Positions 14,900-23,774 of a DNA stretch of 64,000 nucleotides are shown here, piece after piece. This DNA comes from Azospirillum brasilense (lineage in GTDB: Bacteria > Pseudomonadota > Alphaproteobacteria > Azospirillales > Azospirillaceae). Both the position numbers and the translations under genes were made by a program. The stretch is from contig NZ_QOKV01000001.1 of assembly GCF_008365405.1 (NCBI RefSeq), forward strand, positions 124,001 through 188,000, given 5' to 3'. The stretch's first letter is position 1; each line of letters starts with the position of its first letter. The notes beneath the pieces are model-generated. The model was not told the origin of the DNA and made no database searches. It saw only the letters and a program-made list of their open reading frames with translations.

Positions 14900-16462
14900 A
14901 TGCGAGAGGAGGATGTGGCGGGGGGCGACCGTCGTCCCGCCGACCCCGCCGGACTGCGGCGGGTCTTCGACACGATCGGCGTGGCGATTGCCCTGCTCGA
15001 TCGGCAAGGACGCATTGTCGATCTCAACGCGGCGATGCAGCGCGCCATCGGATGCCCGCAAGATCTGCTGATCGGGCAAGCCATGGCCGGCGCGTTCGTC
15101 TGGGGCGGCCGGGAGGACGCGGCGGAGCGCTTCGCCCAGGCGATGGCCGCCGCGGGCCGTGGGCTGGTCCAGGAACTGGCCCTGACGGGTGACGGAAACT
15201 GGCTCGACATCGTGCTGACGCCGCTGCCGGCGGAGTCCGGCGGAGAGGCCGGGGGCATCGTCATGACCGCGACGGACGCCAGCCGCCGCATGGCCGTGGA
15301 GGCACGGCTGCGCGGACAAGGCGAGTCTCTGCGCGCCGCGCGGGACGAGGTGAAGCGCGCCGGCCAAGCCAAGGTGCGCTTCCTGGCCGCCGCCAGCCAC
15401 GACCTGCGCCAGCCCGCCCAGTCGCTGACGCTGTTCGGCGCGGTCCTGGCGGAGCGGTTGTCCGATCATCCGTAATTGCCGCTGGTCCAGACGATGAACC
15501 GGGCGGTCGAGGCGATGCGCGGCCTGCTCGATGCGCTGCTGGACGTGGCCCGGCTCGACTCCGGGATCGTCTCGCCCGACATGGCCCCTTTCGCGCTGGC
15601 CGAAATGATGGAGCGGTTGAAGACCGACTACGGCCCGCGCGCGGCCGCCAAGGGGCTGAAGCTGCGGGTGCGCCCGCTGAAGGCGCAGGTCCGCAGCGAC
15701 GCCGCCCTGCTGGAACGGCTGTTGCGCCACCTGCTCGACAATGCGGTGCGCTACACGGCTTCGGGTGGCGTCCTCCTGGGGTGTCGGCGGCGGGGCATGA
15801 TGCTGTGCATCGAGGTGGCGGACACGGGCGTCGGCATCCCCACCGACAAGCTCGACGAGATTTTCGAAGAGTTCGTTCAGCTCGGCAACGTGGAGCGCGA
15901 CCGCAGCCGCGGCCTCGGCCTCGGGCTGGCGGTGGTGAAGAGGCTGTCGCATCTGCTCGGCCTGCCCGTCCGCGTGCGGTCGCGTCCGGGGCGGGGCACT
16001 TGCTTTACGGTGGAGGTTCCCTTGCACGCTTCCTGGAATCCCAACGCGATGGAACGCGCCATGCCGTCGTTGGACCGATCCGGTGCGCTGGCGCTGATCA
16101 TCGACGACGAGGAGCTGATCCTGCAAAGCCTGCGGCTGGTGCTGGAGCAATGGGGGTGGGATGTGCTGGCCGCCGCATCGGGAGAGGAGGCGCTGCGCCA
16201 ACTCGACGGGGCGGAGCGGCTTCCCGACGTCATCATCGCCGACTACCGCCTGCGCTACGGCCGGACGGGGGTGGACGCCATCCGCGACATCCACGCCTTC
16301 GCCGGTGACCTCATCCCGGCGATCCTGCTGACCGGCGACACCAGTCCCGACCGCATCCGCGAGGCGCGGCGCAGCGGCTTCACCGTCCTGCACAAACCGG
16401 TCACCCTGTCGGAGCTGTCGTCCCACCTGGAGGAGGCGCGGGCGCGCGCCGCGGCGGAGTGA
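14900..16462 (+). pseudogene. Hybrid sensor histidine kinase interrupted by one in-frame TAA
   Basis: One reading frame runs from the ATG at 14900 (ribosome site AAGGGGG) to the TGA ending at 16462, broken only by TAA at 15473-15475. Order of domains: a PAS-like segment (about residues 20-130), the phospho-accepting helix ASHDLRQPAQSL, the stop, then the second helix of the dimer domain, an ATPase domain (HLLDNAVRY, DTGVGIP, RGLGLGL) and a receiver (IIDDEE, IIADYRLRYGRTG, LHKPV). Aligned with the related kinase at 51275, the stop sits where that protein has Gln, so one C-to-T change (CAA to TAA) explains it. A TTG follows at once and might restart a 328-residue ATPase-receiver fragment. It could also be a sequencing error. 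Confidence 0.8.
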
Positions 16463-16492
16463 CCGTGGCCGTGACCGTCGAGGTTGCGGCGT

Positions 16493-17341
16493 CTACCGCC
16501 GCAGGCCCGTGACGATCTCCAGATAGTCCGGTTCCTCCGGCGTCAGCCAGCCGTGACGGACGAGGAAGTCGATGACGACGAGGGGCACGTTGAATTTCCA
16601 GTCCTTCGTCGTGCGCACCGACTCCGCGACGCGGTCCAGCGGCCACAGCTCGAAGTGCTCGACCTCGCCGTCGGTGTTCCGCGGGACGAAATCCGCGTCG
16701 AGTTCCAGGTCGTAGAGGAACAGCGTGTCCTGCTTCAGCCCGGCCTCCGTCTCCATGCGGTAGGTGACGGCCCCGACGGGTACGGCGCGGGCCGCCAGGG
16801 CAGCGTCCACCCCCGCCTCCTCCTGCGCTTCCTTGACGAGGTTCTCCGCCAGCGTCAGGCCGATGGGCTGGCCGCCGGCGATCAGGTTGTCCAATTTGCC
16901 CGGCGCCACCTCGCGGTCTCTGGCGCGCCGTCCGATCCACAGCGACAGGCCGCCGTCCGGCTGGCGGACGAAGCCGTTGACGTGCAGCCCGTAGGCCGGG
17001 GTGCCGAACTGCGCCACAACCGCGCGGTCGATGCGCATCAGCGGCTCCGCCCCCCAGGCCGGCATGACCGGGTAGAACTCGCCGCGCAGGGCGGAGACCG
17101 TCCCCGTCTCGACGAGGAACTGGGCGGCGTGCGCCAGCACCGAGGACCGCGCCTCGAAATCGCGGACCTCCGGGGCCAGCGTCACCCGGTCGGCGGTGAC
17201 GACGAAGCCCGGATCGACGCCGGGAAGCTGCTCGGCCAGCGCGTGGCGGACCCAGCCGAGGCGATGCCCTTCCAGCTCGAACGGACGGAAGCCGGAGAGG
17301 TCGTGCGCGTTGCACGCGCGGATGTGGTCGAGGAAGCTCAT
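16493..17341 (-). CDS. Nudix hydrolase with N-terminal DUF4743 domain
   Basis: A 282-residue protein. The first about 120 residues match the DUF4743 region of Tnr3-like thiamine pyrophosphokinase fusions. The rest is a Nudix domain whose box reads GLTLAENLVKEAQEEAGV, with Lys in place of the usual Arg. It continues with TYRMETEAGLKQDTLFLYDLEL. Such proteins hydrolyse damaged thiamine diphosphate analogues or other nucleoside diphosphate derivatives. It is convergent with the broken kinase and divergent from the CheY-like gene. Confidence 0.82.
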   Translation of the reverse strand: MSFLDHIRACNAHDLSGFRPFELEGHRLGWVRHALAEQLPGVDPGFVVTADRVTLAPEVRDFEARSSVLAHAAQFLVETGTVSALRGEFYPVMPAWGAEPLMRIDRAVVAQFGTPAYGLHVNGFVRQPDGGLSLWIGRRARDREVAPGKLDNLIAGGQPIGLTLAENLVKEAQEEAGVDAALAARAVPVGAVTYRMETEAGLKQDTLFLYDLELDADFVPRNTDGEVEHFELWPLDRVAESVRTTKDWKFNVPLVVIDFLVRHGWLTPEEPDYLEIVTGLRR

Positions 17342-17479
17342 GCGACTCCGTGTAGCCGCAGCACCCCCCGCCGTGCAACCGTTCTTCCGTGAGCCGTTCC
17401 CGGTCAGCCGGCCAGCCGGTTGCAAAGGGCGTGCATGCGGCGTACACACACGGCCTATCGGACTTGGGGGAACAGGGCG

Positions 17480-17869
17480 ATGCCGGCGGCGTTCGGGGAT
17501 TTTTCGGTTCTTGTGATCGAAGACGAGAGCTTCACCCGCATGGTGCTGGCGAAGATGCTGGCCACGCTGGGTTTCCGCACCGTTCACCAGGCCGCCGACG
17601 GCGAGGCCGGGTTGGCAGCCGTACAGACGCACGCGCCCGATCTGGTCGTCTGCGACGTGGAGATGCAGCCGATGGACGGGCTGGGGTTCCTGAAGGCCCT
17701 GCGGGCCAGCCCCGACGCCCGTCACCGCGCGCTGCCGGTGGTCTTCATGACGAACCGTGCCGATCAGAGCCGCATGGACGAAGCCGCGGCCTTCGGCGCC
17801 GACACCTTCATCGTCAAGCCGGCCACGCCGGAGTCGCTGAAGGGCACGCTGGGCGCCAAGCTCGGCTGA
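17480..17869 (+). CDS. Single-domain response regulator (CheY-like)
   Basis: A 129-residue receiver domain without output domain: acidic residues in VIEDESF, phospho-acceptor Asp in VVCDVEMQPMDGLGFL, Thr in VVFMTNRA and Lys in FIVKPATPE. Stand-alone receivers act through protein contacts, for example on flagellar motors, kinases or phosphorelays. No chemotaxis gene is nearby. It is monocistronic, followed by more than 800 bases without a gene. Confidence 0.85.
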   Translation: MPAAFGDFSVLVIEDESFTRMVLAKMLATLGFRTVHQAADGEAGLAAVQTHAPDLVVCDVEMQPMDGLGFLKALRASPDARHRALPVVFMTNRADQSRMDEAAAFGADTFIVKPATPESLKGTLGAKLG

Positions 17870-18685
17870 GGACGCGGGACGGCCAAGGGCGGTCCCGCCG
17901 GTCACACTTTTTCCCCAACCTGTGGCAGGACTGCAAGAACGCGGCCAAGTGCTTGATTCCAGCCGTCTTCCGGATCCCCTGCCGATTGTGCGCCGCAATG
18001 GCAAAGGCGGCTCATCCAAATTCTGCCTTGTTGATCTGCTGTGATGAGGCTCACCATCCTTCTTTGGAAGGTGTGGACCATGCCCGTCGCCCATGCGTTA
18101 ATATCGTGAGGCAAGGCGGCGGCGATGGACGCGGAAGCGGGTTGTTAAGGAATATCCGTCACGCTCGTTGTTAACCGTAGCGCCTTAGTTGGTTAAGGCG
18201 CATGGATGCACTGGAGGTCGATGGGTGATCGGCAAGGTCCAGCGAGTCCCCGACGAACGGCATCCGGGCCGCGCTCCGGAAGCCGGTTGCAAGTCTCAGC
18301 CCTGTCGACCTTCGTTCTTCTTGCCATCCATCCCGCCGGTGCTTGCACCCCGGCCTTTTCGGACAACCCGGCCGCGTGGTCTATTACTGATGACCGGGGT
18401 GTCCGGCCGCCTCTCTTTTCAGACTATCAAGGCTTTCCTCCTGGAAAGCTCTAGGTCGAGCATTACATTCAGTTTTGAAGCATTCGAGTTTAGCACTCCG
18501 AAGGGGGCGCTTCATTTGAACCGCAACTGGATAAAAGGTCTGGCTTTCGACGGTGAGCGGGGGTGCCGCGGGACCGTTGTGTCCGTGACGCCCCAGAGTT
18601 CGCACCTGCGGCAGGTGCCGCCCCCGCCGCCCGGGTCCCCCGGCGGCAGCCCCGACGCATCGGACTAAGAGACACGGAGAGCGGA
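17870..18685 (+). promoter_or_regulatory. Long intergenic region upstream of prkA
   Basis: These 816 bases hold no convincing gene on either strand. They include AT-richer stretches (around 18020-18060, 18140-18180 and 18430-18540). An 8-bp hairpin GCGCCTTA/TAAGGCGC occurs at 18180-18201, and a small palindrome CACCTGC-G-GCAGGTG near 18604-18618. A weak ribosome site precedes the prkA ATG. The region may carry the stress-responsive promoter and a long leader of the prkA cluster; a small RNA is possible but not shown. Confidence 0.4.
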
Positions 18686-20632
18686 ATGTTCCCGGCCGAC
18701 GAACTGTTCACGCGCTACACACAGTCCTACGAGGGGCGCCGTGAGGTCGAGATGAGCCTCACGGAATACCTCCAGGAATGCCGCGACGACCCGATGATGT
18801 ATGCCTCCGCGCCGGAGCGCATCCTCGCCGCCATCGGCGAACCGGAAATCGTCGACACCGCCAAGGACCCGCGCCTTGGCCGGATCTTCATGAACCGGAC
18901 GATCAAGATCTACCCGGCCTTCGCCGACTTCTACGGCATGGAGGAGACGATCGAGCGGATCGTCGGCTTCTTCCGCCACGCCGCGCAAGGGTTGGAGGAG
19001 CGCAAGCAGATCCTCTATCTGCTGGGACCGGTGGGCGGCGGCAAGTCGTCGCTGGCGGAGCGGCTGAAGTCGCTGATGGAGAAATGCCCGGTCTATGTCC
19101 TGAAGGCCGGCAAGGAGATCAGCCCGGTCTTTGAAAGCCCGCTCGGCCTTTTCAACCCGGACGAGATGGGCGACCTGCTGGAGGACCGTTACGGCATCCC
19201 GCGCCGCCGCCTGACCGGCCTGATGAGCCCGTGGGCGGTGAAGCGGCTGGACGAGTTCGGCGGCGACATCTCCCGCTTCCGCGTCGTCAAGCTGCACCCC
19301 AGCAAGCTGCGCCAGATCTGCGTCACCAAGACGGAGCCGGGCGACGAGAACAACCAGGACATCTCCTCGCTGGTCGGCAAGGTCGACATCCGCAAGCTGG
19401 AGGTCTACAGCCAGAACGATCCCGACGCCTACAGCTTCTCCGGCGGCCTGAACCGGGCCAGCCAGGGCCTGCTGGAATTCGTCGAGATGTTCAAGGCCCC
19501 CATCAAGATGCTCCACCCGCTGCTGACGGCGACCCAGGAGGGCAACTACGTCGGTTCGGAGAACATCGGCGCCATCCCGTTCCAGGGCATCATCCTCGCC
19601 CACTCGAACGAGGCGGAATGGCAGTCCTTCAAGAACAACAAGAACAACGAAGCCTTCATCGACCGCATCTGCGTCATCAAGGTTCCCTACTGCCTGCGGG
19701 TGCAGGAGGAACAGCGCATCTACGACAAGCTGGTCAAGAGCTCCGACCTCGCGACCGCGCCCTGCGCCCCGTCGACGTTGGAGATGCTGGCGAAGTTCTC
19801 GGTGCTGTCGCGCATGCGCGACCATCCGAACTCCAGCCTCTACTCCAAGATGCGCGTCTATGACGGCGAGAGCATGAAGGAGACCGACCCCAAGGCCAAG
19901 TCCATGCAGGAATACCGCGACCAGGCGGGCGTGGACGAGGGCATGGACGGCATCTCCACCCGCTTCGCCTTCAAGGTCCTGGCCGCGACCTTCAACTACG
20001 ACTCCAACGAGATCTCGGCCGATCCCGTCCACCTGATGTACATCCTGGAGCAGTCGATCAAGCGGGAGCAGTTCCCCGACGACACCGAGAAGAAGTACAT
20101 CGAGTTCATCAAGGCCGAGATGGCGCCGCGCTACGCGGAGTTCATCGGGAACGAGATCCAGAAGGCCTATCTGGAATCCTACAGCGACTACGGGCAGAAC
20201 CTGTTCGACCGCTATGTGGATTACGCCGACGCGTGGATCGAGGACCAGGACTTCAAGGACCCGGACACCGGCCAGCTGATGAACCGCGAGCTTCTGAACC
20301 AGGAGCTGACCAAGATCGAGAAGCCCGCCGGGATCGCCAACCCGAAGGATTTCCGCAACGAGGTCGTCAAGTTCGCGCTGCGCGCGCGGGCGGCGAACGC
20401 CGGGCGCAACCCCTCCTGGACGTCCTACGAGAAAATCCGTGAGGTGATCGAGAAACGCATGTTCTCCCAGGTGGAGGATCTGCTTCCGGTCATCAGCTTC
20501 GGGTCCAAGAAGGACGGCGAGACCGAGAAGAAGCACAACGAGTTCGTGTCGCGCATGATGTCGCGCGGCTACACCGAGCGGCAGGTCCGTCGGTTGGTCG
20601 AGTGGTACATGCGCGTGAAGCAGGCCGGCTGA
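18686..20632 (+). CDS. prkA: PrkA-family serine protein kinase (YeaG-like)
   Basis: A 648-residue cytoplasmic protein with an N-terminal AAA domain (Walker A GPVGGGKSS at about residues 114-122) and the PrkA C-terminal kinase region (about 380-640). In enterobacteria YeaG works with YeaH under nitrogen starvation and stationary phase; in Bacillus it affects sporulation. The ATG at 18686 begins the conserved MFPADELFTRY region. The next genes are yeaH and spoVR, the standard three-gene stress cluster, all on the same strand. Confidence 0.93.
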   Translation: MFPADELFTRYTQSYEGRREVEMSLTEYLQECRDDPMMYASAPERILAAIGEPEIVDTAKDPRLGRIFMNRTIKIYPAFADFYGMEETIERIVGFFRHAAQGLEERKQILYLLGPVGGGKSSLAERLKSLMEKCPVYVLKAGKEISPVFESPLGLFNPDEMGDLLEDRYGIPRRRLTGLMSPWAVKRLDEFGGDISRFRVVKLHPSKLRQICVTKTEPGDENNQDISSLVGKVDIRKLEVYSQNDPDAYSFSGGLNRASQGLLEFVEMFKAPIKMLHPLLTATQEGNYVGSENIGAIPFQGIILAHSNEAEWQSFKNNKNNEAFIDRICVIKVPYCLRVQEEQRIYDKLVKSSDLATAPCAPSTLEMLAKFSVLSRMRDHPNSSLYSKMRVYDGESMKETDPKAKSMQEYRDQAGVDEGMDGISTRFAFKVLAATFNYDSNEISADPVHLMYILEQSIKREQFPDDTEKKYIEFIKAEMAPRYAEFIGNEIQKAYLESYSDYGQNLFDRYVDYADAWIEDQDFKDPDTGQLMNRELLNQELTKIEKPAGIANPKDFRNEVVKFALRARAANAGRNPSWTSYEKIREVIEKRMFSQVEDLLPVISFGSKKDGETEKKHNEFVSRMMSRGYTERQVRRLVEWYMRVKQAG

Positions 20633-20682
20633 CGGCCCGCTTCGCCACACGAGCGTGAACGGGTAGGAGGGGCTCCCCCTTG

Positions 20683-21975
20683 ATGAACATCATCGACCGT
20701 CGCCTGAATCCGCAAGGCAAGAGCCTGGCCAACCGCCAGCGTTTCCTGCGCCGTGCCAAGGAGCAGGTGGTGAAGGCGGTGCGGGATGCCTCCGGCAAAC
20801 GCGGCATCCAGGACATCGAAAACGGCGAGAAGGTGACCATCTCGACCGGCGGCGTGCGGGAGCCCTCCTTCCACCGCTCCGGCGCCGGCGGCGTGCGCGA
20901 CTACGTCGTGCCGGGCAACAAGGAGTATGTGGAGGGAGACACCATCGCGCGGCCCGAGAGCGGCGGTGGCCGCGGCGGCAACGAAGGCAGTCCGGACGGG
21001 GAGGGCGACGATGATTTCCGCTTCGTCCTGTCCCGCGAGGAGTTCCTGGACATCTTCCTGGAGGACCTGGAGCTTCCCGACCTCGTCAAGCAGAAGGTCA
21101 AGCAGACGGAATCCCACTCGCTGACGCGGGCGGGCTATTCGGTGACCGGCTCGCCGGCCAACCTGAACCTCGTCCGCACCATGCGGAACAGCCTCAGCCG
21201 GCGCATCGCGCTGAAGCGGCCCAAGCCGGCGGAGATGCTGGAGCTGGAGGCGCTTCTGCGCGAGGCGGAGGACCGCGGTGAGGATCCCGAGAAGCTGCGG
21301 GAGATGCGCGACCAGTTGGAGCGGCACTATCTCCGCTCCAAGCGCATCCCCTTCATCGACCCGATCGACGTCCGCTACAACCGGTTCGAGACGGTGCCGA
21401 AGCCCATCGCGCAGGCGGTCATGTTCTGCCTGATGGACGTCTCCGGCTCGATGACCGAGCACATGAAGGACCTCGCCAAGCGCTTCTTCATGCTGCTGTT
21501 CCTGTTCCTGAAGCGGCGCTACCGCTCGGTGGACATCGTCTTCATCCGCCACACCCACGAGGCCAAGGAGGTGGACGAGGACACGTTCTTCTACTCCACC
21601 GAGACCGGCGGCACCGTGGTCTCCACGGCGCTGGAGGAGATGCAGCGCATCGTCAAGGAGCGCTATCCGGAGAACGAGTGGAACATCTACGCCGCCCAGG
21701 CGTCGGACGGCGACAACATGTCGTCGGACAACGCGCGGTCGGCGGGCCTGCTGCGGGACGGCATCCTGCCGCTGTGCCAGTACTTCGCCTACATCGAGGT
21801 GGCGGCGGAGCACAACATGGGCCTGTCGGCGCTGGGCCGCGAGACGGAGCTGTGGCGGACCTACAAGACGGTCCAAGGGCCGGACCTGCCGATCGCCATG
21901 CGCCGAGTCCGCTCCCGTCGGGAGATCTTCCCGGTCTTCCGCGACCTGTTCGCCCGCGAGAAGGCGGGGGCGTAA
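20683..21975 (+). CDS. yeaH: YeaH/YhbH-family protein (DUF444) with VWA-like fold
   Basis: A 430-residue protein with a metal-ion-dependent adhesion site MDVSGSMTEH in a von Willebrand A-like domain (about residues 245-420). A Gly-rich linker (ESGGGRGGNEGSPDGEGDDD) sits near residue 95. A TAGGAGGGG ribosome site precedes the ATG by 11 bases. The protein partners with PrkA/YeaG in stress adaptation. It lies 50 bases after prkA and is followed by a palindromic repeat before spoVR. Confidence 0.92.
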   Translation: MNIIDRRLNPQGKSLANRQRFLRRAKEQVVKAVRDASGKRGIQDIENGEKVTISTGGVREPSFHRSGAGGVRDYVVPGNKEYVEGDTIARPESGGGRGGNEGSPDGEGDDDFRFVLSREEFLDIFLEDLELPDLVKQKVKQTESHSLTRAGYSVTGSPANLNLVRTMRNSLSRRIALKRPKPAEMLELEALLREAEDRGEDPEKLREMRDQLERHYLRSKRIPFIDPIDVRYNRFETVPKPIAQAVMFCLMDVSGSMTEHMKDLAKRFFMLLFLFLKRRYRSVDIVFIRHTHEAKEVDEDTFFYSTETGGTVVSTALEEMQRIVKERYPENEWNIYAAQASDGDNMSSDNARSAGLLRDGILPLCQYFAYIEVAAEHNMGLSALGRETELWRTYKTVQGPDLPIAMRRVRSRREIFPVFRDLFAREKAGA

Positions 21976-21980
21976 AAGCG

Positions 21981-22071
21981 ATTGCCCCCACCCCAACCCT
22001 CCCCCGCTTGCGCGGGAGAGGGGGCCGGTTCCCTCCACCGCGTAGCGGGGGAGGGCTAGGGAGGGGGCAAT
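21981..22071. repeat. Intergenic palindromic repeat, copy 3
   Basis: A 91-base element with inverted ends (ATTGCCCCC...GGGGGCAAT) and the same CCCAACCCTCCCCCGC core as copy 1. The inner region contains GCTTGCGCGGGAGAG. It lies between yeaH and spoVR and may set their relative expression. Confidence 0.8.
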
Positions 22072-22141
22072 GCCCGCCACCGCAAGGCCGAAGCAGAGAA
22101 TCGGGGCCAACACCCCATAGAGTTTTGAGAGGATGCGAGGC

Positions 22142-23698
22142 ATGACCGCTGTGATCGACAAGCCCGACAGCCTGCTCTACGACGGGGCGGACTGGGATTA
22201 CGACCAGATCAAGCGCGTCTACGACGCCATCGAGGACATCGCCCTGAAGGACATGGGCCTCAACGTCTATCCCAATCAGATCGAGGTCATCACCGCCGAG
22301 CAGATGCTCGACGCCTATTCGTCCATCGGCATGCCGCTGATGTACAAGCATTGGTCCTTCGGCAAGCATTTCGCCCGCGACGAGATGCTCTACCGCAAGG
22401 GCTACCGCGGCCTCGCCTATGAGATCGTCATCAATTCCAGCCCCTGCATCAGCTACATCATGGAAGAGAACACCATGACGATGCAGACGCTGGTGATCGC
22501 CCACGCCGCCTTCGGCCACAACCACTTCTTCAAGAACAACCAACTCTTCCAGCAGTGGACCGACGCCGAGGGCATCCTCGACTATCTGGAATTCGCCAAG
22601 TCCTACATCGCCCAATGCGAGGACCGCTACGGCCACCACGCGGTGGAGCGGGTGCTCGACGCCGCCCACGCGCTGATGAACCAGGGCGTGCACAAGTACC
22701 CGAAGAAGCGCAGCCTCGACCTGCGGCTGGAGCAGAAGCGCGAGCGGGAGCGGCAGGAGTATCAGGAGCAGACCTTCAACGACTTGTGGCGCACCGTGCC
22801 GAAGGCCGCCGTCGGCGGCAACCGCCCGTCCAAGTCGGTGTCGGAGCGCAAGAAGCTTCTCGGTCTGCCGGAAGAGAACCTGCTCTATTTCCTGGAGAAG
22901 AAGGCGCCGCGGCTGGAGCATTGGCAGCGCGAGATCCTCCGCATCGTCCGCCACATGGCCCAGTATTTCTACCCGCAGAAGCAGACCAAGCTGATGAACG
23001 AGGGGTGTGCGACCTACACCCACTACACCATCCTGAACGAGATGCACCGGCGGGGGATGATCAGCGAAGGCGCGATGCTGGAGTTCCTGCATTCGCACAC
23101 CTCGGTGGTGTTCCAGCCGGAGTTCGACGACCAGCGCTTCTCGGGCATCAACCCCTACGCGCTGGGCTTCGCGATGATGCAGGACATCCAGCGCATCGCC
23201 GAGACTCCGACCGACGAGGACCGCTACTGGTTCCCCGACTTGGCCGGGCGGGGCGACGGCATGGGCGCCCTGCGCGACGCCTGGGCCAACTTCCGCGACG
23301 AGAGCTTCGTCCTCCAGTATCTCAGCCCGCACCTGATGCGGAAGTTCAAGATGTTCAGCGTGCGCGACGACGCGGAAGACCCCTATCTGCTGGTCGAGAA
23401 CATCCACAACGAGCGCGGCTACCGCGGCATCCGCAAGCTGCTGGCGCGGCAGTACGACCTCGGCTTCCTGGAGCCGGACATCCAGATCGTCGACGTCGAT
23501 CTGGCGGGCGACCGCAAGCTGATCCTGCACCACCGCGTGACCAACGGCGTGCTGCTGGACGAGAGCGACGCCAAGGCGGTGCTGCGCCACATCGCCAACC
23601 TGTGGGGCTACGAGGTCCAGCTCGTCGAGGTGTCGGCCCTGTCCGACGCCATCCTGAAGGAGCATGCCGTCACCGCGCCCAGCGGCATCGGGGGGTGA
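22142..23698 (+). CDS. spoVR: SpoVR family protein (YcgB-like)
   Basis: A 518-residue protein covering the full SpoVR family length. It has conserved His/Glu-rich segments (AHAAFGHNHFFKNN, YPQKQTKLMNEGCATYTHY). The His-x-x-His-like spacing resembles metallopeptidases, but no enzymatic activity is established. It is the third member of the prkA-yeaH-spoVR stress set. The ATG at 22142 follows GCGAGG; an ATG at 22133 would add three residues. The gene ends before another palindromic repeat. Confidence 0.92.
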   Translation: MTAVIDKPDSLLYDGADWDYDQIKRVYDAIEDIALKDMGLNVYPNQIEVITAEQMLDAYSSIGMPLMYKHWSFGKHFARDEMLYRKGYRGLAYEIVINSSPCISYIMEENTMTMQTLVIAHAAFGHNHFFKNNQLFQQWTDAEGILDYLEFAKSYIAQCEDRYGHHAVERVLDAAHALMNQGVHKYPKKRSLDLRLEQKRERERQEYQEQTFNDLWRTVPKAAVGGNRPSKSVSERKKLLGLPEENLLYFLEKKAPRLEHWQREILRIVRHMAQYFYPQKQTKLMNEGCATYTHYTILNEMHRRGMISEGAMLEFLHSHTSVVFQPEFDDQRFSGINPYALGFAMMQDIQRIAETPTDEDRYWFPDLAGRGDGMGALRDAWANFRDESFVLQYLSPHLMRKFKMFSVRDDAEDPYLLVENIHNERGYRGIRKLLARQYDLGFLEPDIQIVDVDLAGDRKLILHHRVTNGVLLDESDAKAVLRHIANLWGYEVQLVEVSALSDAILKEHAVTAPSGIGG

Positions 23699-23724
23699 TG
23701 GGGCAGGGTGGGGCCGCGTGTTTG

Positions 23725-23774
23725 CCTCCACCCCAACCCTCCCCTGCGGCAGCGGGGGAGGGTTAGGGTGGGGG
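23725..23774. repeat. Intergenic palindromic repeat, copy 4
   Basis: A short 50-base copy with arms CTCCACCCCAACCCTCCCC and GGGGAGGGTTAGGGTGGGG and little between them. It separates convergent spoVR and the cyclase gene, and it provides the last codons and stop of the cyclase gene on the minus strand. Confidence 0.8.

Noticed and set aside
18665..20650. 661-codon open frame antisense to prkA
   Set aside because: High GC suppresses stop codons in the antisense frame. The translation is a low-complexity Leu/Val/Asp/His mix, while the plus strand encodes a full conserved kinase.
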